DNA of 64,000 nt from Rhodanobacter sp. Soil772 (GTDB lineage: Bacteria > Pseudomonadota > Gammaproteobacteria > Xanthomonadales > Rhodanobacteraceae). Shown here in pieces: positions 29,098 to 41,004 of this stretch; the stretch's first letter is position 1; each line of letters begins with the position of its first letter. The notes beneath the pieces are model-generated. The model worked only from the letters and a program-made list of their open reading frames with translations. It had not been told where the DNA came from and did no database searches. The stretch is taken from the NCBI RefSeq assembly GCF_001428385.1, contig NZ_LMSK01000003.1, positions 1 to 64,000 of the forward strand. Direction: 5' to 3'. The position numbers and the translations under genes were made by a program.

Positions 29098-29628
29098 ATG
29101 ATGAACGAACCTCATGACGCGCCGTCCGGAAGCGCCAGTGGAATCCCTGCTGCACCGCTTGTCCCGGCGAGTCTCGATTGGCGCAAGCTGGCGGATCAAC
29201 GCCTGGCTCGTCTGGTCGAGCTCGAACATGACCACGCCGTCATGCGCGATCGGCTTGCGCTGCTGCAGGTCGATTATCGCCAGATGCTGGTGGCCAACGA
29301 GGAGCAATTGCAGCGCATCGTCGAACTGGACCGGGAGCGCCTGAAGATGGAGCGCAGGCTGGCCGAGCTGGCGCGGGAGTGCGCCGACGTACGAGCAGTG
29401 TTCGTGAACAGCCGCTCATGGCGCCTGACGCGGCCGCTGCGAGTGATTTCCAGATGGTGGCTAGCCGACCGGCATAGCGTCGGAGGGCTGGTACGCATGA
29501 TGCTGCGAGTCCCTCTGCTGCGACGGGGCGCCAGGTTCGTGGTGCGGCGAGTGCCGGGCTTGCATGGTCGCCTGCGAACCAGGCTGTATCCGCAGGCCGG
29601 AAAGGTCGGGCGCGGGAGCCTCCATTGA
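29098..29628 (+). CDS. Small coiled-coil protein with an SRSWRLTRPLR motif
   Basis: The protein has 176 residues and no enzyme domain. Residues about 30-100 form a coiled coil (HAVMRDRLALLQVDYRQMLV and the following heptads), then NSRSWRLTRPLRVISRWW and a basic C-terminus. The SRSW-LTRPLR motif also follows the coiled coil in the 1309-residue fusion protein at 46226 ([14 protein letters not shown]) and is common after coiled coils in O-antigen glycosyltransferases. It therefore looks like a free-standing version of that module. It lies between two glycosyltransferase genes and may organise them, which is inference. Confidence 0.65.
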   Translation: MMNEPHDAPSGSASGIPAAPLVPASLDWRKLADQRLARLVELEHDHAVMRDRLALLQVDYRQMLVANEEQLQRIVELDRERLKMERRLAELARECADVRAVFVNSRSWRLTRPLRVISRWWLADRHSVGGLVRMMLRVPLLRRGARFVVRRVPGLHGRLRTRLYPQAGKVGRGSLH

Positions 29629-29683
29629 AAATGCCGGGCCTGGGCCCGGAGTGCGCCGGCCGGAAGACACCCGGGGAGCCTTG

Positions 29684-32600
29684 ATGAAAATCGTGCTGGA
29701 TCTCCAGGGCGCGCAATCGCACAGCCGTCACCGGGGCATCGGTCGTTATTCCCTGTCGATGGCAAAGGCCTTCGCCGCGGAGGCCGGGCACCACGAGTTG
29801 TGGCTGGCATTGAATGGACGCCAGGATGAAAGCTCGATCGACCTGATCGAACAATTCGCGGGGCTGATCCCGCGCGAACGCGTCGTGATCAACGAGCTGC
29901 CGGCCGATATTGCCGGCTGCCTTCCCGGAAATCTCTGGCGCGCCCGGATGGCTGCCGCGGCGCAAGCCGGCTTTCTTGCCGGCCTGCAGGCGGACTGCAT
30001 CTGGCACAGCAGCCTGTTCGAGGGGTGGGGCGACGACTCCACCGCAGCGCTGGGCAGCGGTGTCGACGATCGCCGCCACGTCGCCACGCTGTACGACCTG
30101 ATTCCACTGCTGAACCCGGCGCGGCATCTGCACGATGCCGCGTATCGGCGGTGGTATTACCAGCGGCTGGGTTTGCTCAAGCGCTGCGGCTTGCTGCTGG
30201 CGATTTCGGAATCGTCGCGGCAGGAGGCGGTCGAGGGGCTGCAGATCCGCGCGGATGACGTGGTGGTGGTTTCCGGTGCCGCCGATCCGGTGTTCCGACC
30301 CATGCCGGCCGATGCTGCCGACTGGGCGCGCTGGCAGCGCGACTGGCGATTGCAGCCGGGTTTCGTGCTGTATGCCGGCGGCTACGACACGCACAAGAAT
30401 GTCGATACGCTGGTCGCGGCCTTCGCCGAGTTGCCGCCCGCATTGCGGCAGCGGCATCCGCTGGTGCTGGCCGGCCGTTGCGACGAATTGGCGGTAACAC
30501 ACCTGCGCGGAGTTGCCCGCAGGCATCGCCTGGCCAGCGACAGCCTGATCTTCACCGGCACGCTGGAGGATGAGGAACTGGCGCGGCTGTATTCCAGTTG
30601 CACCCTGTTCGTGGCGCCATCGCTGCATGAGGGCCTGGGCCTGCCCCCGCTGGAGGCGATGGCCTGCGGCGCCGCCGTGATAGGTTCCAATACGGCCAGC
30701 CTGCCCGAGGTCATCGGCCGGCCGGATGCACTGTTCGATCCGCGCAGCCGCAGCTCGATCGCGGCCAGGTTGCAGGAGGCGTTGACGGACGCCGGCTTCC
30801 GCGAAAACCTGCGTGCGCATGCCGTGGTGCAGTCGCGACAGTTCACCTGGCCGGTCAGTGCGCGCAAGGCGTTGGCTGCGATCGAACGGCAGGTGCAGGG
30901 CCGTCGCACCGGCTTCCAGCCACCTCGGCCGCGCCTGATCCATGTCTCGCCGCTGCCACCGGTACGCTCGGGCATTGCCGATTACAGCGCGCGCCTGTTG
31001 CGCGAACTGGACAGGCATTACGACATCGAGGTGGTCGTCGATCAGCCGGAGATGACCGATCCATGGGTGCAGGCGAACTTCCCGGTCCGTTCGCTGCACT
31101 GGTTCCTGCAGCACGCCGATGCCTGCGAGCGGATCCTGTATCACTTCGGCAACTCGCCGTTCCACGCGCACATGTTCGGGATGCTGCGGCGGCACCCCGG
31201 CGTGGTGATGCTGCATGATTCGTGGCTGGGCGCGGCACGGAACTGGATGGCGCATGACGCCGGCGACCCGCAAAGTTTCCTGCGCCTGCTGTATGACAGT
31301 CATGGTTACGCCGGTCTGTTGCACGACCAGCGTCATGGGCGCGCGGCTACGCTCGATGCCTGGCCGGTCAACCGGGATGTCATCGACCAGGCATTGGGCG
31401 TGATCGTGCATTCGAATTACGCCGTCAACCAGGCGCGTCGGCACTACGGCGCGGTCGCTGCGGACAAGTTCACGGTCGTGCCGTTTCCGAAGGAGCGCAC
31501 GCACGGCGATCGGCGATTGGCGCGCCGCCTGCTAGGCATCGAGCCAGGCGATTTCGTGGTGTGCAGTTTCGGCATGCTGGCGCCGACCAAGTTGAACCAC
31601 CGGCTGCTGGCAGCCTGGCTGCAGTCGCCGCTGGCTGCAGATGCTTGCTGCCGGCTGATCTTTGTCGGCGAGAACCACGGTGGCGACTACGGTCGGGCGC
31701 TGAGCGCGACGATTGCTGCGGCCATGGGCGGGAAACGCATCCACATTACCGGCTTCGTCGGTGCCGACAGTTATGCCGACTATCTGGATGCTGCCGACGT
31801 GGCGGTGCAGCTGCGCACGGACTCGCGCGGCGAAACCTCGGCGGCGGTCTTCGACGTGCTGGCCCATGGCCTGCCGTTGATCGTCAATGCGCACGGCACG
31901 GCAACGGAGTTGCCGGAGGCGGCGGTGCTCAGGATCGTCGACCATTTCAGCGACACGGAGCTTGCTGCTGCCTTGCAGGTATTGAGGGACGACGCAGAAC
32001 GGCGCGCCGCACTCGCCGTCGCCGCGGGCCGCCTGATCCGGCAAGAGCACCATCCGGCCGAAGTGGCGCTGCGCTACCACGACGCCATCGAGCATTTCGT
32101 GGGGCAGACGCCTGCAGCCGAGCAGCAGCGCCTGCTGGTGAACATGCAACGCGCGCAACCCGAACTGGCTGCGGATGGCCCGGCCCTGCGGGAGCTGCAG
32201 CTGGCGCTGGCGGCGAACCGGCCGCGGCTGGACCGGCCGCGCGTGTATGTCGACGTCACCGCCACGGCCAGCAGCGACCTGCATACCGGTATCGAGCGGG
32301 TGGTGCACGGCGTACTGTCGGCACTGCTGCAGCTTGAGCAGACACAGTACCGGATCGAGCCGGTGCGGCTGGAGGCGGGTCGCTATGTGCATGCCGCCCC
32401 TTGCACGCTGAAACTGCTCGGCCATCCGCCGCTGGCGCTGCCGGAGGACGAGGTGCAGCCGCGTGCCGGGGACATCCTGCTGGGGCTGGACTGGGTTGCC
32501 GATGCGCTGCCGCTCAATACGGCGCTGCTCGATGCATGGCGCGTACGCGGTGTGCGCATGCTGTTCGTGGTCTACGACCTGCTGCCGGTGCGTCGGCCAG

Positions 32601-33409
32601 AATGGTTTCCGGATGGCATCGCGCAGATGCATGCGCGCTGGCTGCAGTGTATCGGCCATCAGGCAGATGCCTTGCTGTGCATCTCGCGATTCGTTGCCGA
32701 TGATGTGCGTCGCTGGTTCGACGAACACCCGCCGGTACGGCGTGGCGAGCTGTCGCTGGGCTATTTCTATCCGGGCAACGATCCGGCCGCCGCCCGGCCG
32801 AGCTCGGGCCTGCCGACCGATGCGGCCGATGTGCTGCAGCGGTTGCGGGCGTCGCCATCGTTCCTCGCGGTGGGCACGATCGAGCCGCGCAAGGGTCATG
32901 CGTTCGTGCTGGAGGCGTTCGAGCGGCTGTGGGCGGCTGGCGTCGAAGCGAACCTCGTGGTGGTCGGACGGCAGGGCTGGATGTCCGAGGCACTGGCCGA
33001 GCGCCTGCGCGCGCATGCCCGGGCGGGAAGCCGGTTGATCTGGCTGGAACGGGCCAGCGACGAGTACCTGGAACAGGTCTATGACAGTGCGCGTGCACTG
33101 GTGGCGGCCTCGGAGGCGGAGGGCTTCGGCCTGCCGCTGGTCGAGGCGGCACGGCGTGGCCTGCCGGTGATCGCGCGCGACATTCCGGTGTTCCGCGAGG
33201 TGTCCTCGGCGTTTGCCAGCTATTTCGATGGCGATGACATGGACAGTCTGGTCGAGGCATTGCGGCAAGCCATCGCGATGGACCGTCCTCGGCGATTGCC
33301 TGATGCCGATGCCGTGCTCAGCTGGCAGGACACCACCGGCCGGCTGTGGGAAATGTTGTCCGACGACGGGCATCCGCAGTGGCTGCCGCCGTGGCGGCCG
33401 CGTGGGTGA
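29684..33409 (+). CDS. Giant glycosyltransferase with three GT4-like domains
   Basis: The protein has 1241 residues from the ATG at 29684, which follows GGGGAG. Three GT-B units are seen: residues about 1-400 (YAGGYDTHKNVDTLVAAF, then LHEGLGLPPLEAMACG), about 416-810 (RLIHVSPLPPVRSGIADYSA, then RGETSAAVFDVLAHGLP, where the usual E-x7-E is altered), and about 850-1235 (AVGTIEPRKGHAFVLEAF, then EGFGLPLVEAARRG). The second unit may be non-catalytic or have another activity. Multi-domain GT4 polymerases of this kind build repeating mannan or rhamnan O-chains (WbdA in E. coli O9a has two). Next to gmd/rmd it is the best candidate for the D-rhamnan polymerase. Confidence 0.88.
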   Translation: MKIVLDLQGAQSHSRHRGIGRYSLSMAKAFAAEAGHHELWLALNGRQDESSIDLIEQFAGLIPRERVVINELPADIAGCLPGNLWRARMAAAAQAGFLAGLQADCIWHSSLFEGWGDDSTAALGSGVDDRRHVATLYDLIPLLNPARHLHDAAYRRWYYQRLGLLKRCGLLLAISESSRQEAVEGLQIRADDVVVVSGAADPVFRPMPADAADWARWQRDWRLQPGFVLYAGGYDTHKNVDTLVAAFAELPPALRQRHPLVLAGRCDELAVTHLRGVARRHRLASDSLIFTGTLEDEELARLYSSCTLFVAPSLHEGLGLPPLEAMACGAAVIGSNTASLPEVIGRPDALFDPRSRSSIAARLQEALTDAGFRENLRAHAVVQSRQFTWPVSARKALAAIERQVQGRRTGFQPPRPRLIHVSPLPPVRSGIADYSARLLRELDRHYDIEVVVDQPEMTDPWVQANFPVRSLHWFLQHADACERILYHFGNSPFHAHMFGMLRRHPGVVMLHDSWLGAARNWMAHDAGDPQSFLRLLYDSHGYAGLLHDQRHGRAATLDAWPVNRDVIDQALGVIVHSNYAVNQARRHYGAVAADKFTVVPFPKERTHGDRRLARRLLGIEPGDFVVCSFGMLAPTKLNHRLLAAWLQSPLAADACCRLIFVGENHGGDYGRALSATIAAAMGGKRIHITGFVGADSYADYLDAADVAVQLRTDSRGETSAAVFDVLAHGLPLIVNAHGTATELPEAAVLRIVDHFSDTELAAALQVLRDDAERRAALAVAAGRLIRQEHHPAEVALRYHDAIEHFVGQTPAAEQQRLLVNMQRAQPELAADGPALRELQLALAANRPRLDRPRVYVDVTATASSDLHTGIERVVHGVLSALLQLEQTQYRIEPVRLEAGRYVHAAPCTLKLLGHPPLALPEDEVQPRAGDILLGLDWVADALPLNTALLDAWRVRGVRMLFVVYDLLPVRRPEWFPDGIAQMHARWLQCIGHQADALLCISRFVADDVRRWFDEHPPVRRGELSLGYFYPGNDPAAARPSSGLPTDAADVLQRLRASPSFLAVGTIEPRKGHAFVLEAFERLWAAGVEANLVVVGRQGWMSEALAERLRAHARAGSRLIWLERASDEYLEQVYDSARALVAASEAEGFGLPLVEAARRGLPVIARDIPVFREVSSAFASYFDGDDMDSLVEALRQAIAMDRPRRLPDADAVLSWQDTTGRLWEMLSDDGHPQWLPPWRPRG

Positions 33410-33509
33410 GCTCCGGAGCGATCGGGTTCACGCGGCCACAAACTACCGCTTTCACAGATCCCGGCTTGCCCGTAGCATGTCCGTACTTGACCGTACGCAG
33501 GGACCCTGA

Positions 33510-35454
<1,945 letters not shown>

Positions 35455-36663
35455 TCTGCACTTCGGCGCCGAGCCAGCTGCTGCCCACGAAATCCTCCTG
35501 GCGGGTGTTGAACACATGGAAGATCAGGGCGTTGTCGCGCCACTCGAAATTCTTGTCCAGGTGGGAGTCCTCGCGTGACAGCGACAGCGAGACCGAGTAG
35601 CTGCCCTTGCCCAGCCGGGCGGGGAAGCTGAAGCAGTACGTGACTTCCTCGCCTGCCGTCAGCTGTTCGAGCGGCTGTTCGAGACGATGCGTGTTGATGC
35701 CGTAGATGGCCTGGCCGAGCCGGTCCTTCAGCAGGAAGCCGAGCACCAGCCGCGACAGCGCCACGTTGGCGCGGATGCGAACCTGCAGGCGCAGCGGCTC
35801 ACCCACTTCCACCGTGTCGGCCGGGAGGTCGTGCTGGTTGAGCAGGCGTGCATCGATGATGCTGGCTTCGCCGGTTCCCGAGATCGTGGTGACCCGGCCG
35901 TCGGCCAGGGCCTGCTGCCTGATCATCTGGTGATTGTGCTCGGCCATCATCGCGTTGTAGTAGTCGAGTACGTCGACTGGCGGCCCCTGCATGCGGATAC
36001 GGCCGGAATCCATCAGGATGGCCCGGTCGCAGACGGTCTGGATGGCGTAGCGGTCGTGCGACACGATCAGCAGGGTGGTGCCTTCGCGGCGAAACGTACG
36101 GATGCGCTCGAAGCTCTTGTGTTGGAAGTACGAGTCGCCCACCGACAGCGCTTCGTCGACGATCAGGATGTCGGGCCGCTGCGCAGTGGCCACGCTGAAG
36201 GCCAGGCGCATCTGCATGCCGCTGGAGTAGGTGCGCACCGGCTGGTCGATGTACTCGCCGATCTCGGCGAACGCTTCGATCGCCGGCATCAGGCGGGCGA
36301 TCTCTTCGAGCGATAGCCCCAACAGCTGGCCGCCCATCACCGCGTTCTGCCGGCCGGTGAAATCGGGGTGGAAGCCCATTCCCAGTTCCAGCATCGCGGC
36401 CACTCGCCCGCCCGCCACGATCTCGCCGCAGGTGGGCCGCACCGTGCCGGCGATCAGCTTCAGCAAGGTGCTCTTGCCGGCGCCGTTGGCACCGACGATG
36501 CCCACCGCCTCACCGGCATGCAGGTGGAAGTCGATGTCTTTCAGCACCCAGCGTTCCACATGGCGTGGCTTGCCGACCGGCATGAGCCACTCGGCCAGGC
36601 GCGACCATTGCCCGGGGTATTGCTTGTAGGCCTTGCCCAGCCCGCTGACGCGAATGTCACCCA

Positions 36664-37461
36664 TCAGAGTTCGTCCACCATCTCGCCGGCACGGCGGCGG
36701 AACAACACCAGCGCAGCCACGCACAAGACGGCGGCGAGCACGGCTACCGGCCAGATCGTCCGCCAGTCCGGGGCCTGTCCGTACAGGAAAATACCCTGGT
36801 AGGCCTGTGCCAGCGGAGTCATCGGATTGAGGGCCATCCATGGCCGGATCGCCGCCGGCAACGTGGCGGTGGAATAGATGATCGGGGTGAACCAGAACCA
36901 GAACTGCAGCAGGATGTTCACGAACTGGCCGACGTCGCGGAAGAACACGTTGAGCACCCCGGCGATGATGCCAAGGCCGGTGGCGAAGGCGATCTGTACC
37001 AGCAGCACCGGCACCGCGTACAGTGCGATCCAGCCCGGGAAGCTGTGGGTCAACGCGAGGAAGATCAGGAAGATCGAGAAGGTGATGGCGAAGTTCACCA
37101 GCGCATTGATCACCGTGATGGCGGGCAGGCAGATGCGTGGAAAATTGAGTTTCTTGATCATGTTCCCGTTGTCGAGGAATACCGTCTGCCCGCGCTGCAG
37201 GATCTCGCCGAACAGGCCCCAGGTCAGCAGGCCGGCACACAGGAAAACGCTGTACGCGTAGGGGCTGTTCATGCCCGGCAGGCGGGTGCGCATCAGCTCG
37301 GAGAACACCACTGTGTACACGGTGATCATCGCTACCGGTTGCAGCACGGTCCACGCCGCGCCGAGCAGCGAATTGCGGTAGCGCGCCTGGAATTCGCGTT
37401 TGACGCTGCCGAGGATGAAGCCCCGGTAGTGCCACAGGGCGCGGGTAAGGGTGAGGCTCAT
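36664..37461 (-). CDS. wzm: O-polysaccharide ABC exporter, membrane subunit (system 1)
   Basis: The protein has 265 residues and six predicted membrane helices of the ABC-2 type. FQARYRNSLLGAAWTVLQP near the N-terminus and FRDVGQFVNILLQFWFWFTP in the middle are hallmark segments. Together with Wzt it flips lipid-linked polysaccharide across the inner membrane. The neighbouring gmd/rmd genes suggest that the cargo contains D-rhamnose. Confidence 0.95.
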   Translation of the reverse strand: MSLTLTRALWHYRGFILGSVKREFQARYRNSLLGAAWTVLQPVAMITVYTVVFSELMRTRLPGMNSPYAYSVFLCAGLLTWGLFGEILQRGQTVFLDNGNMIKKLNFPRICLPAITVINALVNFAITFSIFLIFLALTHSFPGWIALYAVPVLLVQIAFATGLGIIAGVLNVFFRDVGQFVNILLQFWFWFTPIIYSTATLPAAIRPWMALNPMTPLAQAYQGIFLYGQAPDWRTIWPVAVLAAVLCVAALVLFRRRAGEMVDEL

Positions 37462-37525
37462 GCGGGTTCGACTCCGGTCAGTCGATTGCGTCGTGGCTGT
37501 CCTGCGTCGGCGAGGCCTGCTTGCG

Positions 37526-38395
37526 TCATGGTTTGCGTGCCACGATGATCTGGCTCTTCGGCATGAACTGGTCCAGCTGCTGCTTGAGCTGGGTCCCCTG
37601 CGGCAGGGCCAGGATGGCGCGCCATGCCTCGGTCCAGTGATTCAGCGCCGGATGATCGGGCTTGTCCAAGTCTACTTTGCAGGCCCAGAACAAGGCCCAC
37701 CAGATCGACCAGAAGAATCCGTACTGGGTGTGCTCCTCGATGACCAGGCCGGCGCGGGTAACCATCCGTGCAAACTGTTCGCGTTCGATGATGCGGACAT
37801 GGTTGGGTTTCTGGAAGTAGCTGGGTGGCGCCACGTGCTTTTGCAGGTTCTCCTGCAGCGCATCCGGCACGCTCAGCAGGTAGCGGGCGCCCGGCTTGCC
37901 GATGCGCACCAGTTCGGCGAGCAACTGGTCGGGATCGTCGACGTGTTCGAGTACCTCGGTGCACAGCACGCGGCTCGCCACGGCGTCCGCCAATGGCAAT
38001 GGGTTGGCGTCGCTGACATGGGTGGCGTAGGCGTGCGGGATGATTTCCGCCAGCTTTCCCCCGATCGCGGCGATCACCTGCGGGTCGATGTCGACGACGG
38101 TGACATGCGCACCGCGGCGGGCGCAGAACAGGCTGGCGCCACCGTCGCCGCAACCCACGTCGACCACCGTGTCGTCCGGCCCGATCGGGATGCCGCGAAA
38201 CACCTCGTCGGTGGCGTTCTGGAACCACCCGCTCAGCACGGCGTCGTGCAGGCCGACACCGGTGGCGCCGGACAGGTCGACGGTTTCAGGTGTCGGGGCG
38301 GGTGCGCCTGGCTCGCCGCGGGCGTCGGATGACACCGACCCGGCGCCTTCCGCGGAAGGCGGCAATCCAAGCAGCTTCTTGGTGAGGTCGGACAT
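37526..38395 (-). CDS. Class I SAM-dependent methyltransferase
   Basis: The protein has 289 residues. The SAM-binding motif is VVDVGCGDGGASLF near residue 78, followed by VTVVDIDPQ and CTEVLEHVDDP. The first 45 residues are low-complexity and Pro/Ala-rich. It lies 64 bp upstream of wzm on the same strand. Methylation of the non-reducing end is a common stop signal for ABC-exported O-chains, so a terminator role is possible but not shown. Confidence 0.85.
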   Translation of the reverse strand: MSDLTKKLLGLPPSAEGAGSVSSDARGEPGAPAPTPETVDLSGATGVGLHDAVLSGWFQNATDEVFRGIPIGPDDTVVDVGCGDGGASLFCARRGAHVTVVDIDPQVIAAIGGKLAEIIPHAYATHVSDANPLPLADAVASRVLCTEVLEHVDDPDQLLAELVRIGKPGARYLLSVPDALQENLQKHVAPPSYFQKPNHVRIIEREQFARMVTRAGLVIEEHTQYGFFWSIWWALFWACKVDLDKPDHPALNHWTEAWRAILALPQGTQLKQQLDQFMPKSQIIVARKP

Positions 38396-38486
38396 GGTCA
38401 GTTTCCGGGAGCGTGGAGGTGCCGATGCGGATGATGGCAGCAGGCGAATGGGGTGCGCACGGTCGTGGCGAAAAATGCACCGGGAA

Positions 38487-39710
38487 TCATGGGCGGGGTT
38501 CGGTCGCGCCGACGGATACCGGTGTGGCCACGGTTATCGCCGCAGTACGGGTTGGGCGCGTGCAGCGGTACCGGAAGCCTTCCGCAATATGCCTGCCGCG
38601 TTGCCGCAGCGGTTGTTCAAGGTAGCGGTAGTTCAGGTCGGCCAGCAAGGCAATCATGCCGGCTGCGAGCAGAAACAGCAGCCACGCCGGAAGGTGCAGG
38701 GGCGCGTCGCCGGAGCTGCCGAGGCGGAAGCCGAGTTCGCGCAGCAGGAAATATACCGGCACGTGAATCAGGTAGATCGCGTAGGAACGGGCGCCGATCC
38801 ATACCAGCACGCGCTTGCACCAGCCGTCCGGCAGCAGGTAATGCCGATCGTACGAGGCGAGCCACACCAGCACGGCGGAAAGTGCCGCGATCGCACTGAT
38901 GCGGTAACGCCAGTCCTGCAGGTCGGCCGAGGTGAGTGCGGCGAGGGCTGCCAGCAACAGGCAGGGCAGCAGCACGCGCAGCCATCGCATGCGCAACAGG
39001 AAGCCCGGGTTCAGCGCCGCATACGTCTTGCCGGATGCGGCCATGGCCAGCAAGACACCCAGCGCCAGTGCGTCGGTACGCACCGACATCAGCAGCGGCG
39101 TGCGGAAGACGCATAGCTGGACCACGACCAGCAAGATCATCAGCAGGTCGATGCGCCGGCGCAGCATGGCCACGAGCAAGGGCAGCAGCAGGTAGAACTG
39201 CTCCTCCAGCGACAGGCTCCAGTAAACGAAACTGGCGCCGTACTCGTAGCGGAAGAAGGCGTCGGCAAAACGGAAATTGGCCACATTCAGCATGCCGGCC
39301 ACGCTGGCCATCAGGTTGGCATGGATGCTGCCGAAAGCACCGCTGCGATTGAACGCGACCGCAGCCAGCAGGATCAGCCCCAGCCACAGCCAAGCCGAGG
39401 GCAGCAGGCGCCAGAAGCGGCGGATCCAGAACGCCCCGATCGTGCCTGCCTGCGCGCGCAGGTTCGTTCCGGCAGCTGCCATCTGGGGCAGCAGGCTGCG
39501 CGCGATGACGAAGCCGGAAATGGCCAGGAACAGGTCCACCCCGAACCAGAAATCCGCGTGCTGGAACAGTCGGCCGATCCACGGCAGGCCGGGGTGGAAC
39601 AGGTTGCCCTGCATGTGATGAAAGGCCACGCCGATGACGGCAACCGCGCGCAGGCATTCGATATCGCGGTTGCGCGTTTCGTGTGGCGCCTGCTCAGGTC
39701 GGGTCGACAT
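38487..39710 (-). CDS. Membrane-bound sugar O-acyltransferase (acyltransferase-3 family)
   Basis: The protein has 407 residues with about ten membrane helices. The family motifs are RNRDIECLRAVAVIGVAFHH (His near residue 33), WFGVDLFLAISGFVIARSL and YWSLSLEEQFYLLLP. Such enzymes transfer acetyl or longer acyl groups onto exopolysaccharide or O-antigen sugars in the inner membrane. It overlaps the preceding glycosyltransferase by 17 bases. The ATG at 39710 gives the usual short cytoplasmic start. Confidence 0.92.
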   Translation of the reverse strand: MSTRPEQAPHETRNRDIECLRAVAVIGVAFHHMQGNLFHPGLPWIGRLFQHADFWFGVDLFLAISGFVIARSLLPQMAAAGTNLRAQAGTIGAFWIRRFWRLLPSAWLWLGLILLAAVAFNRSGAFGSIHANLMASVAGMLNVANFRFADAFFRYEYGASFVYWSLSLEEQFYLLLPLLVAMLRRRIDLLMILLVVVQLCVFRTPLLMSVRTDALALGVLLAMAASGKTYAALNPGFLLRMRWLRVLLPCLLLAALAALTSADLQDWRYRISAIAALSAVLVWLASYDRHYLLPDGWCKRVLVWIGARSYAIYLIHVPVYFLLRELGFRLGSSGDAPLHLPAWLLFLLAAGMIALLADLNYRYLEQPLRQRGRHIAEGFRYRCTRPTRTAAITVATPVSVGATEPRP

Positions 39711-41004
39711 GCACGGGATCCATCGAGCGGGTTGTGCTGGCAGCCAGTCGGTCGAGGATGAACCGCTGCAATCGTGGCCGCACCACCTCGGCGGAACAGT
39801 AACGTTGCAGCGACGCGGCAGCGGCGTTGCCCATCGCCGCATACACTTCCGGTTCGTTCCTGGCTACGTGATAGCTGCGCCGGTAAGCGTCGACCAGCGA
39901 CTGGTAGTGGATGCGCTGGCGCAGGGTGCGATAAGCCTGGCGCTGATCGTGCGGCCAGGTGCTGGGCTCCACGCTGGAGTCGATGACGAAGGCCCCCTCG
40001 GGGGTGACGTAATCCAGCATGGACGTGTGCCGTGGTGCCACCGCCGGCTTGCCGGCCGACATGTATTCCATCAGCGGCAGGCACTGACCCTCGCCGTGCG
40101 AGGTGTTGACCGCGTAGGTCGTGGCGCGCAGCAGGGTGTTGTATTCCGGCTTTTGCAGGTAGGCATGTACCAGCACGACGCGGCAGGACAGCCGCCCCAT
40201 CTTGTAGACCGCTTCCAGCAAGCTCGGGATGATGTCGGCGGGGTCGTGATGGGTCAGCTTGATCAACAAGGTGGCGTCCGCCTTGTCGCGCAGCGCATCG
40301 CAGAAGCCGGTAATCATCTCCAGCCAGTTCTTGCGCGCGTCGTGGGGATTGAAGATGGCGGTGTACAGCACGCCGTCCAGGACAAGTTCGCCCTGGTAGT
40401 CATGCCGGTTTTCCGGCAGCGGCAGCGGGTCGGGCTGTGCGGCCAGCAGCAGGCTCTTGCGGTACGCCGAAAGATCCGTGCGGCGGGTGTCGATCACCAG
40501 CCCGTTGACGGGCAAGGTGACCGGTCCGCCCAGGGGTTCGCGCAAGGACTGCACGCGATCCCACAATGGGGCCGGCACGCTGGCGATGGGAAAGTCCGCA
40601 CCCAGGGCGGCACGGGTCCGCTCCACCGTGAAGCTGGAGTGGGTCAGTGCGGCACCGAGCTTCGCCAGCACGCGGGTCCAGTCGTTGCGCGGCTTGCCGC
40701 CGAATGCCTCGCTGGGCAGGGCCTCGTACTCCCAGGCAAACACCGGGATGGTCGGGCAGGCCAGTCCGATCGGCGTCTTGTTCGGTGGCATGAAGCACAG
40801 AAACACGCAGGGCTCGCCATGGCGACGGCAGCTGGCGTGGATCGCGTCGACCTGGCGCTCGGGGTCATCCACCTCGATGACGATACCCAGTTCGTCAAGC
40901 AACGGGCGGAACTCCTCCACCACGAAGCGGTAGCTGTATTCGGGGCGCCCCAGTTGCTGCTGGATCTGCCTTGCCGCCGTGCTGGTATGGATCAGCAGGA
41001 TCAT
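39694..41004 (-). CDS. Glycosyltransferase, paralogue of the adjacent upstream gene
   Basis: The protein has 436 residues. It has a GT-B/GT4-like donor domain with YTAIFNPHDARKNWLEMITGF, LLIKLTHHD and GEGQCLPLMEYMSAGKPAV. The segment LACPTIPVFAWEYEALPSE is shared almost exactly with the gene at 41001. The ATG at 41004 overlaps the neighbour's stop by four bases. The two were probably produced by tandem duplication and then diverged. Its sugar specificity cannot be told from sequence. Confidence 0.8.
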   Translation of the reverse strand: MILLIHTSTAARQIQQQLGRPEYSYRFVVEEFRPLLDELGIVIEVDDPERQVDAIHASCRRHGEPCVFLCFMPPNKTPIGLACPTIPVFAWEYEALPSEAFGGKPRNDWTRVLAKLGAALTHSSFTVERTRAALGADFPIASVPAPLWDRVQSLREPLGGPVTLPVNGLVIDTRRTDLSAYRKSLLLAAQPDPLPLPENRHDYQGELVLDGVLYTAIFNPHDARKNWLEMITGFCDALRDKADATLLIKLTHHDPADIIPSLLEAVYKMGRLSCRVVLVHAYLQKPEYNTLLRATTYAVNTSHGEGQCLPLMEYMSAGKPAVAPRHTSMLDYVTPEGAFVIDSSVEPSTWPHDQRQAYRTLRQRIHYQSLVDAYRRSYHVARNEPEVYAAMGNAAAASLQRYCSAEVVRPRLQRFILDRLAASTTRSMDPVHVDPT

